DNA of 8,080 bases. It comes from Chitinophagaceae bacterium (lineage in GTDB: Bacteria > Bacteroidota > Bacteroidia > Chitinophagales > Chitinophagaceae). Position numbers and translations under genes: made by a program. The stretch is from the NCBI GenBank assembly GCA_020853515.1, contig JADYYU010000105.1:1-8080 (forward strand). The letters run 5' to 3'. Positions 1 through 7,600 of the stretch are shown one piece after another. Position 1 is the stretch's first letter, and every line of letters begins with the position of its first letter. The notes under the pieces are model-generated. The model saw nothing but the letters and a program-made list of their open reading frames with translations. It did no database searches and was not told where the DNA came from.

Positions 1-456
1 ATTGGCATTTGGGTTCTTGGCATTATACAGCACATTGCCCCTGTCCAGCTTAAGCAGAATTGCTTTCACAAATTGCACCTTCTCCAGTTCGGAGGCAGCA
101 TCCAGGGTATCTTTTTCAAAAAGCGACAAATTCTGCTGTATCACTTCATTACAAAAGGAGTGGTATGTATGTACACTGATATACTGGGCAGTTTCCGCGC
201 CAATCAATTGAAAAAGCCGGTCACGCATATTTTTTTTCCCTTCTTCAGTGTACGTCAGGCACAATACATTTTGTGGTGCAATTTGTGCATCGCTTCTCAA
301 TAAATGCGCTATCCTCAAAGCCAGGATCTGCGTTTTACCTGTACCCGGGCCCGCCACTACCATTACCGGTCCATAAATTGTATCGACTGCTTCTTTTTGC
401 TCGTCGTTCAGTTGCTGGTACTCGTGATCAAATTTTTTCGAATAATCTGTCTGCAT
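1..456 (-). CDS. UvrD/REP-family superfamily 1 ATP-dependent helicase, N-terminal part (runs off left edge)
   Basis: The reading frame opens at ATG 454-456 and stays open to base 1, giving 152 residues; the rest lies outside the window. Visible SF1 motifs in order are a Q-motif-like LNDEQKEAV (residues 17-25), Walker A AGPGTGKT (35-42, binds ATP), a motif Ia-like stretch LCLTYTEEGKKNMRDRL (65-81) and a motif Ib-like VHTYHSFCNEVI (95-106). This order and spacing is that of UvrD/REP/PcrA and RecB-type DNA helicases, which unwind DNA 3' to 5' in repair and recombination. Walker B and the later motifs are missing only because of the window edge, so a UvrD-like enzyme cannot be separated from one fused to a nuclease domain. 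The start is chosen because it sits about 16 residues before the Q motif, as is usual, and 18 nt below a perfect -7 box. The gene follows porP/sprF on the same strand but is separated from it by a terminator, so it is probably transcribed alone. Confidence 0.88.
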   Translation of the reverse strand, partial: MQTDYSKKFDHEYQQLNDEQKEAVDTIYGPVMVVAGPGTGKTQILALRIAHLLRSDAQIAPQNVLCLTYTEEGKKNMRDRLFQLIGAETAQYISVHTYHSFCNEVIQQNLSLFEKDTLDAASELEKVQFVKAILLKLDRGNVLYNAKNPNAN

Positions 457-474
457 GCGTTTTTTTTATTGACA

Positions 475-482
475 CAAAAATA
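475..482 (-). promoter_or_regulatory. Candidate Bacteroidota -7 box for the helicase gene
   Basis: Read on the minus strand this is TATTTTTG, an exact match to the Bacteroidota sigma-factor -7 consensus TAnnTTTG. It lies 18 nt upstream of the helicase ATG and downstream of the porP/sprF terminator, which is where a promoter is needed. No clear TTG -33 element is visible at the expected distance, and AT-rich sequence yields such matches by chance. The predicted 5' leader would be only about 10-12 nt. Confidence 0.4.
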
Positions 483-518
483 AAAGGTGACTGTGTAATG
501 AGTTTATGCTCACTCCAT

Positions 519-547
519 AAAAAAAGGACTACCAAAGTAGCCCTTCA
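519..547 (-). terminator. Rho-independent terminator of the porP/sprF-like gene
   Basis: On the minus strand a 9-bp stem, AAGGGCTAC pairing with GTAGTCCTT (one G-T wobble), encloses the four-base loop TTTG and runs into seven T residues (complement of 519-525). The plus-strand arms are 524-532 and 537-545. It starts about 20 nt after the stop codon of the porP/sprF-like gene and lies before the helicase start, so it should end that transcript and isolate the helicase. Confidence 0.82.
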
Positions 548-567
548 AGAAAGTTTGTATATAGAAA

Positions 568-1596
568 TTAAAAACGGGGACAAGCAAAATTATAACTACG
601 GGTCTCGTTTTTAATGATACATCCGTTGTAGATCAAAGATATTTCCAGAGCACCATTTCCTTTGGTAGCTGGGGTAAAGCCGGATAAATTCACATCATAG
701 CTCACACCCAATTTAGCTTTTGACCATTCAAAACCAATATAAGGGGCAATCGCATCACCGTAGCGGTACCAGGCTCCCAGATAAAAAATAGTATTTGCAA
801 TATCATCTTCGTGGTTAGGATTCATCACGAAACCGGCAGCACCTCCTACAAGTATTTCATAGGCTTTGCCTTGTTGCTGATACATACCACTGAGGTAAGT
901 CACCAGTTTTTCGTTCATTTGAAAAGATCCGCCCAGAGACGCCGTTACACGGGAATTAATTTTATGATTACCATTTAAGAATGTTTCGATCGGACGGGTA
1001 ATATGATAGTAAGAAAAACCGGCATACATATTGGTTCTTTCAGTAACATAACCTGAATACATTAAACCGGCATTAAAATCAGGGTAAGTTAAGTCTGCAT
1101 TTCCCACGTTTTCGCCGCTGGCATAAGGAGTACCGCCTGTAGTAGGGTCATACTGGCTTTCGAACTTTAATTTATTAAAATCAATGCTTTTCTGAACCAG
1201 AAAGCCTTGTACACCAATTGAAAGATTCTGAGGTTTTTCTTCATCCTGACTGAGTCGTTTATGATAAGCCAAAGACAAGCCTGCCGTAATATTCTGCAAC
1301 GCACCAGTACCAGATTTATCATACAAACCTAATACACCGATTCCCAATGCATCCCCGTTTAATTTACCTCTCATCAGTGCCATATCATACGAAATGGTTC
1401 CGGTTACATAAGGAGTTGAATTAACACTTCCCCACTGACTGCGGTAATTGCCTGACACGCGCCAGTCGCAATTTACCAGCCCCGTGTTAGCAGGATTCAG
1501 GGTAAGCGGTGAAGTAAAATATTGGGTAAAATGCACATCCTGCGCCAAAGACTGCAAACTCAGAACCGTGCCAATTGCAAATAATATTTTTTTCAT
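568..1596 (-). CDS. PorP/SprF family type IX secretion system outer-membrane protein
   Basis: This complete 342-residue protein has a signal peptide (about residues 1-19, MKKILFAIGTVLSLQSLAQ), then the family's N-terminal signature VHFTQYFTSPLTLNPANTG (21-39). The rest is rich in alternating, aromatic strands typical of an outer-membrane beta-barrel, and it ends in the family-typical CPRF. Length matches the usual 300-350 residues. Known members include Porphyromonas PorP, needed for T9SS secretion, and Flavobacterium SprF, needed for secretion and attachment of the adhesin SprB; many genomes have several paralogues, each often next to its own cargo gene. No other core T9SS gene (porK, L, M, N) is visible here, so this is more likely a stand-alone paralogue serving one or a few cargos than the core PorP; the exact paralogue cannot be named. 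The ATG at 1594-1596 is the only start that leaves a full signal peptide. The gene lies 115 bp after the dioxygenase on the same strand; no consensus -7 box was found in that AT-rich gap, so read-through or its own weak promoter are both possible. Confidence 0.9.
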   Translation of the reverse strand: MKKILFAIGTVLSLQSLAQDVHFTQYFTSPLTLNPANTGLVNCDWRVSGNYRSQWGSVNSTPYVTGTISYDMALMRGKLNGDALGIGVLGLYDKSGTGALQNITAGLSLAYHKRLSQDEEKPQNLSIGVQGFLVQKSIDFNKLKFESQYDPTTGGTPYASGENVGNADLTYPDFNAGLMYSGYVTERTNMYAGFSYYHITRPIETFLNGNHKINSRVTASLGGSFQMNEKLVTYLSGMYQQQGKAYEILVGGAAGFVMNPNHEDDIANTIFYLGAWYRYGDAIAPYIGFEWSKAKLGVSYDVNLSGFTPATKGNGALEISLIYNGCIIKNETRSYNFACPRF

Positions 1597-1711
1597 ATTC
1601 TAAATTTTAAATTTCGAGTTATTCTAAAATGTTGTTAAAGGTAAAAATTATTTTAATATAAAAAATTAATTTCTGAAAAAAAGACGAAAATATGACAAAA
1701 AAGGTTGGCGC

Positions 1712-2245
1712 TTACGCACTGAAACGGGCATCTGTTTCCATCACATGACCACAATTTTTGCAGGTCCGCAACTCTTCAGAATTGTAATATTCTTTAAAGC
1801 GAGGCAGAAAGTCCTTTTCGATATCGTTGAGCTCAAAATAAGTCTCATGCAGTTTATGATTACATTGCTCACAAAACCACAGTAAGCCGTCTGTAAAGCC
1901 TTTACCGGCGCGTACCCGCTCAATGACTAACCCAATTGAATTTGCACCCCGGTTAGGTGAATGCGGAATATTAGGGGGTAACAAAAACATATCACCGGCA
2001 CTCAGTGGCACCTCTATCATTTTGCCATCCTGCTGCGTTTTCACGACAATATTACCTTCCAATTGATAAAAAAGTTCTTCGGTTTCGTTGTAATGATAAT
2101 CCTTCCGGGCATTCGGCCCCCCCACGATCTGTACAATAAAATCTGTACCTTCGGGATACAGGCTTTTATTGCCCACCGGAGGCTTTAGTAAATGTCTGTT
2201 ATCATTGATCCATTTTTGCAGATTAAAAGGCGCCGTTACTCCCAT
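1712..2245 (-). CDS. nbaC: 3-hydroxyanthranilate 3,4-dioxygenase
   Basis: This complete 177-residue cupin enzyme is predicted to open the ring of 3-hydroxyanthranilate with O2, giving 2-amino-3-carboxymuconate semialdehyde. That product cyclises to quinolinate (NAD synthesis by the kynurenine route) or is degraded further. Fe(II) ligands are His51, Glu57 and His95 (in HYNETEE and IPHSPNR); substrate-binding residues are Arg47, Arg99 and Glu109. A C-terminal rubredoxin-like metal site is complete: Cys125/Cys128 (CEQC) and Cys162/Cys165 (CKNC). These positions match the numbering known for the bacterial enzyme almost exactly. ATG 2243-2245 is chosen because it gives the normal bacterial length and start (MGVTAPFNLQKW). 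The frame stays open upstream to 2401, but those 52 codons are low-complexity, resemble no family member and would fill the whole divergent promoter gap. No kynureninase, kynurenine monooxygenase or quinolinate phosphoribosyltransferase gene is visible nearby. The symbol is the common bacterial one; haaO is also used. The enzyme should be cytoplasmic. Confidence 0.95.
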   Translation of the reverse strand: MGVTAPFNLQKWINDNRHLLKPPVGNKSLYPEGTDFIVQIVGGPNARKDYHYNETEELFYQLEGNIVVKTQQDGKMIEVPLSAGDMFLLPPNIPHSPNRGANSIGLVIERVRAGKGFTDGLLWFCEQCNHKLHETYFELNDIEKDFLPRFKEYYNSEELRTCKNCGHVMETDARFSA

Positions 2246-2400
2246 CTTAGTTGGTTTTAAAAATCTAAGGTAATGGTTTTTTAATAATAATGAAAAACTT
2301 CTCTCAAGTAAATTCTGATTTGTTGCTTGGCTTGTCGGTTTCATTTTTATGGAATCACAACCTGTATTTAATCCTAGCCCGGAACCACAAAAAAAATACA
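2246..2400. promoter_or_regulatory. Divergent intergenic region holding promoters for the dioxygenase and the DUF4139 gene
   Basis: This 155-bp AT-rich gap separates two divergently transcribed genes, so it must hold promoters for both unless distant ones are used. The best -7 candidate for the dioxygenase is TAGATTTT on the minus strand (complement of 2260-2267, one mismatch to TAnnTTTG, about 14 nt before the ATG). No good match was found for the plus-strand gene. No clear operator palindrome or riboswitch-like structure was recognised. Confidence 0.4.
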
Positions 2401-4071
2401 ATGAAGCAAACCCTTTTTTCCCTAGTTCTCCTGCTGTCCGTCCGCTCTCAAGCCGGCATTCTTATTCAAAATTCTGCAGTCACTGACGTCACTGTTTACC
2501 GTAGTTATGCGAAAGAAACCCGATTGGCCAGCGGCCTGCTTCCGGCCGGCAACTCAGAAATTATTATCAGCAATATTACCGCCGCTATGGATGAAAATTC
2601 AATCCAGGTTGGTTGCAAAAACAATGTCCGCATTCTTTCTGTATCGTCCCGGCTTAACTACCTGACTGACCCGGAGGGCATGCCCCCGGTCCGATTGAAA
2701 GTATGGCAGGATTCCGTAAAATGGCTCGACCGCAGAGCACGGTTTATTGCAAAACAAAAAGAAAGTTACGAGTCAGAAATGAACATATTGAATGCCAATA
2801 ACAAACTCGGCAGCCAGCAGGAGAGTTTGAAACCTTTGCTGCTAAAGGAATTGCTGGAACTCAACCGAATTAAACAGCTCGAGATCCGTAAACTGATCTT
2901 TGATGCGGACGAACTTTACAAAGAATTAAGCGCCCAAATCAGTGTACTGCAGAAACAGATCGACGAATCTGCCCAAAACAGGGCTGGTAAGCCGGTACGC
3001 GATATTGTACTGAAGGTAAACGCGCTTCATGAAGCAAATACCCAGTTTAAAATTTCTTACCTGGTAACAGCAGCCGGATGGAGACCGACCTACGAAATAC
3101 GGTGCGAAAATACGACTCAACCATTGACCTTGCAATGCAGGGCCAGGATCACGCAGAATACAGGCTTTAACTGGAATAATGTAAATATTAAACTCTCCAC
3201 GGCAAATCCTAACCAGAATCACAACCGGCCTGTGCTATATCCCATATTTGTAGATTTTATGCAGCCCGACTATTACAAGCATAAGATCGAATCTGAAAAA
3301 AGGGATGGCTATCGCGCCATTATGAATGATAAAGCACCCGCACCGGCCGGCACTGTACAAATGATGGGAGGCACCAGTAACCTTTACCAACAGGCAGATG
3401 ATGAGTTTAAGGACGGATTAAAAGTTGAAGATAAACAGGTGACCATACTGGAAGGAGAAATGATGATCGAATACGAAATTGAACAATCACAGGATATTGA
3501 AAGTGACGCCCAGGAACATATTGTTGCCGTACAGGAAATCCTTATTCCTGCCACTTATAATTATCATGCCGTACCAAAACTGGATGCCGGCGTCTTTTTG
3601 CTGGCACGAATCACAGACTGGGGCAAGTACAATTTGCTGGCCGGTGATGCCACTTTATTCTTTGATGATATGTATGTTGGGCGATCCTATATTAATCCCA
3701 ATGTCAGTGCAGATACTTTACTTATTTCGCTCGGACGGGATGAAAAACTGAATATCAAAAGAGTTAAAATCAACGACCTTTGTGTAACAAAAAAATTCAG
3801 CAATAAAAAGAAAGAAACACGGGCGTATGAAACGCTGATCAAAAATAACAAAAATACCCCGGTAGAAATTGAAATACTTGACCAGTATCCTATTTCAAAA
3901 AATAACGATATTGAAGTAAACCTTGAAGAAGCGGATGGTGCAAAAATTACCAAAGATTATGGCAAGCTGCTTTGGCGGGTAAAGCTGCTACCGGGTGAAA
4001 GTAAAAAAATCAGAATGGTGTACTCGGTTAAATATCCGGAAGATAAAATAGTCGCCGAACGGTCAAATTAA
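2401..4071 (+). CDS. Exported DUF4140/DUF4139 domain protein (mucoidy inhibitor MuiA family-like)
   Basis: This complete 556-residue protein starts with a probable signal peptide (about residues 1-19, MKQTLFSLVLLLSVRSQAG), suggesting a periplasmic or cell-surface location. Domains in order: a DUF4140-like N-terminal region (about 27-90, TDVTVYRSYAKETR... then ILPAG-type and MDENSIQV segments); a charged, Leu/Lys/Glu-rich helical stretch likely to form a coiled coil (about 100-195); and DUF4139 (about 218-552). The last begins ISYLVTAAGWRPTYEIR and ends with ETLIKNNKNTPVEIEILDQYPIS and GKLLWRVKLLPGESKKI, both family-typical. The molecular function of this family is unknown; the name MuiA comes from a mucoidy-suppression phenotype and does not prove a role here. 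The ATG at 2401 is preferred over an in-frame ATG at 2290 because it gives an intact signal peptide. The leader is A-rich with no Shine-Dalgarno site. It diverges from the dioxygenase and converges on the repeat-protein gene; no strong terminator lies close to its stop. Confidence 0.88.
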   Translation: MKQTLFSLVLLLSVRSQAGILIQNSAVTDVTVYRSYAKETRLASGLLPAGNSEIIISNITAAMDENSIQVGCKNNVRILSVSSRLNYLTDPEGMPPVRLKVWQDSVKWLDRRARFIAKQKESYESEMNILNANNKLGSQQESLKPLLLKELLELNRIKQLEIRKLIFDADELYKELSAQISVLQKQIDESAQNRAGKPVRDIVLKVNALHEANTQFKISYLVTAAGWRPTYEIRCENTTQPLTLQCRARITQNTGFNWNNVNIKLSTANPNQNHNRPVLYPIFVDFMQPDYYKHKIESEKRDGYRAIMNDKAPAPAGTVQMMGGTSNLYQQADDEFKDGLKVEDKQVTILEGEMMIEYEIEQSQDIESDAQEHIVAVQEILIPATYNYHAVPKLDAGVFLLARITDWGKYNLLAGDATLFFDDMYVGRSYINPNVSADTLLISLGRDEKLNIKRVKINDLCVTKKFSNKKKETRAYETLIKNNKNTPVEIEILDQYPISKNNDIEVNLEEADGAKITKDYGKLLWRVKLLPGESKKIRMVYSVKYPEDKIVAERSN

Positions 4072-4554
4072 ACCGGATATTGCAAAAGAAAAGGAAGCGG
4101 TACCGCTAAGACAAATTATTGCAATCTATGCACATTACTGTAACGTAGTGGCCTAATCTCTCTGCGTTTTATCAAATATTGGCCAATTTTACAAGTCACA
4201 GAGCTTTTATGCCCCTTTTTACAGAGCAGCTAAAAAACTAGCTTTTCTCTCAGCACGGTGACGAAAATACAGATGTGACGCTGCTATTTGTAGTCAAAAA
4301 TAGACCTGTAAAAAATCGCAGTTACGATATAATGACTTTTATGATGCAGTCAGAAACAGCTATATTGTCAATAGAGGAAGGAGCATATCAACTCTTTCGG
4401 CAGATCAGTGCCCACCGGGCATACGCTCACGGAAGTTATCCGGATTACCTGCGTTTTATTGCGCAGTTTGTCAGACATCAGGTAATACGCTTTAGAATTA
4501 CAATATAACAGCCTATTATAAATTTGATCAAAGTCAGGCCGTTCTGAGATTAAT

Positions 4555-4579
4555 TTAGGCCAATGCTTCATTGGGCTAA
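4555..4579. other. Imperfect inverted repeat / hairpin
   Basis: TTAGGCCAATG (4555-4565) and CATTGGGCTAA (4569-4579) pair over 10 of 11 positions around the three-base loop CTT, with a single G-G mismatch on the plus strand. No T-run follows on either strand, so it is not a standard terminator. It sits 44 bp left of the strong bidirectional terminator, beyond it for transcripts of the repeat-protein gene and ahead of it for plus-strand transcripts. Confidence 0.45.
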
Positions 4580-4622
4580 TCATGAAATAAAATTGGCATT
4601 GTCAGCGCCTGAAGCGATCACT

Positions 4623-4651
4623 AAAAAGCCGTTCCGAAGGGAACGGCTTTT
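4623..4651 (-). terminator. Strong, probably bidirectional, rho-independent terminator of the repeat-protein gene
   Basis: AAAAGCCGTTCC (4624-4635) and GGAACGGCTTTT (4640-4651) form a perfect 12-bp stem around the loop GAAG (CTTC on the minus strand). The eight G/C-containing core pairs are flanked by A and T runs on both sides: five T residues follow the stem on the minus strand, four on the plus strand. It begins about 20 nt after the stop codon of the repeat-protein gene, for which it is the obvious terminator. It could also stop plus-strand transcripts from the DUF4139 gene, which would then carry a roughly 580-nt 3' tail. Confidence 0.92.
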
Positions 4652-4671
4652 AGCATAGTTATTTAATTAAA

Positions 4672-7600
4672 TTACTTTTTGGTAATTTTCTTCACGAAAG
4701 TCTTATTCAAATTAATGTCGAGTACTTTGATAAAGTAGTTACCGGCAGACAGGCTTTGCAGATCTTTCAACAAAATCTGATTTTGACCAGTCACAACTAC
4801 TGCGCTTTGTTTTTTCACAACGCTACCGACCATATCAGTCATTTCGATTTCAAGCACTGAAGCTTCTGTTGCGTTATAACCTACGGTCACCTCTGATACA
4901 AACGGAGTTGGGTAGATCAATACATCGTCGATCGTTGCCTGTGCAGGATTTACATACACTGTATTTGAATACAGGTACTGACCATTTACGTCGAATGCTT
5001 TCACTCTGTAATAAACGATCGTTTCGTTCATCAATGATGCGATGTCATCCGCGATTTGATAATCGGTTTTTCCTGTTGTATTTCCTTTAGCTGTTTTTGC
5101 AGCTACTTTCTCAAAGAGACTATTATCGATACTGCGTTCAACTTCAAAAGCTTTTACATTCTTTTCATCCATGGTAGTCCAACTGACTTGGGCAGTATGA
5201 CCACTCAGGCTTGCGAATGCTTCAATAGCTGATACACCCAGAGGAAACTGCACTTTCATACCGGCATCAATCGTCGGGTTATATTCACCTGCTACGATCG
5301 TAACCTGAGCAGTTTGCCCTGAAATTGGCAATCCGTTAGGATAGGAAGCAATATTAACAACATCATTATCAAGCGAATCATTCGCACCGATATCAGAAGT
5401 AGTAAATCCTAAGTTTGGAGGTAAGGTTCCAAATCCAACACTATAAGTACCTGGAGCCAGATTCGGGAACGAATAGAACCCTTGCTGATCGGTGATTGCT
5501 ACCTGTATTGCATTACCAGCCTGATTGTATAACGTTACCGTTACACCACCAATACCTGATTCATTTGCATCCTGTATACCATCCGCATCGGCATCTAACC
5601 AAACATAATTACCCAAACCAGCGCCTTGTGGCACATGTATACCAGCGTCAATCGTAGGATTGTATTCACCGGCTTCCAGTGTAACAGGAACCGTTTTGCC
5701 AGTTGCCTGATCAGCATCGCTGTCTGCAGCGTCATCACCACCCTGATCCTTGCCGCTAAATACTGCTCCGGCAGGAATATTGCTAAAGCCGACTACATAA
5801 GTACCTGGTAACAGATTTACGAAATTATAATGACCGTTTACATCTGTGATTGCTGATGCTAAAGGTGTAACACCATCTGCAGCATATAATATTACTGTAA
5901 TACCCGGAATACCTGATTCGTTGGCATCTTGAATACCATCGTTGTTAAGGTCATTCCACACATAGTTTCCTAAACCAGCCAGTTCAGTGAAGATACCGGC
6001 ATCCAGGTCTGGATAATTTTGACCTGCAACCAGGGTAACCCATTCTGTGGCTCCTGTGATTGGATCGGCATCACTGTCTTCTGCTTCGAGTGAATTAGCA
6101 CCGGCATCTTTGCTGGTAAACTCATATCCGGAAGGAATATTACTGAATTCAACATAATAGGAACCTGGAGTTAACCCGGTAAACTGATAAAACCCATTTG
6201 CGTCGGTTGTAGTTACTGCTAACTGTGTACCGGCACCATTAAACAAAGTAACCGTAACACCCGGTACACCCGGTTCAAATGCATCCTGAACTCCATCAAC
6301 ATTCACATCGTTCCATACATAGTTACCTAAGCTCGCCAGACCTGCAGCAGCGTGTATTCCGGCATCAACAGTAAGATCATCCTGACCTTCAGCAAGGGTG
6401 TAAACACCAGTTTTGCCGCCTGATAAAGCATCAGCGTCACCATCAACCGCATCATCAGCACCCTGATTTGCAGTGCTAAATGTATAACCTGCTGGTATAT
6501 TGCTGAATCCAACAACATAGCCACCAGCATCCAGACCGGTAAACAAATAATTACCCAAGGCATCAGTTGTTTGTGTACGAATGATCGTAATACCGTCTGC
6601 TTCGTATAAAGTTACAGTTACACCGGCAACACCCTGTTCGTTCAGATCTTGGATTCCGTTGTTATTGTCATCATACCATACAATGTCTCCCAGCGTCGCA
6701 GTACCGGTTCTTTCTCCGGCATTTACGATACCTGCATCCACTGTCAGATTGATTTCACCTAAACCAAGAGTGATCAGATCCGTTTTACCGGTTGCACCAG
6801 AAGGGTCTGAATCGATAGCATCATCGCCACCTTGATTAGTAACCGTTAATTTATAGCCTGGAGGAATATTGGAGAAACCTACGTAGTACTGACCGGCTCC
6901 CAGATTATTAAACAGATAATGACCGCTTGCATCTGTTGAAGTAACAGCGAGTATATTATTCGAATCATCATATAAAGTTACTGTAACACCTGGCACACCA
7001 TTTTCTCCTGCAGTTTGTAAACCATCTTTATTATAGTCAAACCATACAAAATTACCCAAAGCCCCGATCGGTAAGGCCGGATTGTAAATACCTGCATCCA
7101 CAGTGAGGTCTTTTTCACCAGCAGATAAATGAATTACAGCAGTTTTACCTGAAACCATATCAGGGTCAGAATCTATAGCATCATTATTTCCAGCGTTGTC
7201 ACCTGAGAAGATATAACCGGCCGGTAAGTTACTGAAACCAACCACATAGTCGTCAGGAGTCAGGTTATTGAAGATATAATATCCAAATTCATCAGTAACG
7301 GTCGTAGCCAGCACTGTAACGCCATCTTCAGCATACAAAGTTACAAGTACACCTGCAACTCCTGCTTCTGAAGGATCCTGAATACCATCTTGATCGGCAT
7401 CATTCCAAACAAAATTACCCAATGAAGCTGACACGTTTGACTGTGCATATAAGCCCGCATCAATCGATAAATTATTTTCACCTGGTGCTAAAGTCACATT
7501 GGATGTGGTGCCGGTTAAAATATCAGCATCACTATCTGTTTGATCGTCTCCCTGATTTTGAGGGCTGAAAATATAACCGATAGGTTTGGTAAAGGTTACA

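Larger units (their letters stand above)
4072..4671. other. 600-bp intergenic region between convergent genes, no convincing gene
   Basis: This gap separates the ends of the DUF4139 gene (plus) and the repeat-protein gene (minus). I recognise no RNA gene or protein family. It holds a 10-bp perfect palindrome GCGGTACCGC (4097-4106), another ATTGGCCAAT (4178-4187), a weak 5-bp hairpin followed by TTTT (4228-4246), an 11-bp imperfect hairpin (4555-4579) and a strong terminator (4623-4651). Open frames on both strands (58-77 codons on plus from 4275 or 4332 to 4508; 71 codons on minus, 4368-4583) lack recognisable sequence or a convincing start site. A decayed gene or an unrecognised small RNA is possible but unsupported. 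Confidence 0.6.

Noticed and set aside
2290..2400. 37-codon N-terminal extension of the DUF4139 protein
   Set aside because: Starting at 2401 exposes a clean signal peptide, while the upstream start would bury it behind an unrelated segment.
2246..2401. 52-codon N-terminal extension of the dioxygenase frame
   Set aside because: The extension has no resemblance to the enzyme family, would fill the divergent promoter region and overlap the first codon of the opposite gene. The ATG at 2243-2245 gives the normal bacterial length and residue numbering.
4079..4126. ATTGCAA...TTGCAAT inverted pair around the GCGGTACCGC palindrome as terminator of the DUF4139 gene
   Set aside because: The outer arms are only 7 bp and more than 30 nt apart, and no T-run follows, so it does not meet the usual intrinsic terminator pattern.
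4295..4302. Perfect minus-strand TAnnTTTG match (TATTTTTG)
   Set aside because: It points toward the 3' end of the DUF4139 gene with no gene on the minus strand downstream; a chance match in AT-rich DNA is more likely than an antisense promoter.
4275..4508. Plus-strand open frame of 58-77 codons (start at GTG 4275 or ATG 4332)
   Set aside because: No recognisable family, no good ribosome or promoter signal, and an ordinary chance length for this composition. Kept only as part of the intergenic description.
4368..4583. Minus-strand open frame of 71 codons overlapping the previous one
   Set aside because: Same reasons. It also runs through the imperfect hairpin at 4555-4579, and its protein has no recognisable features.
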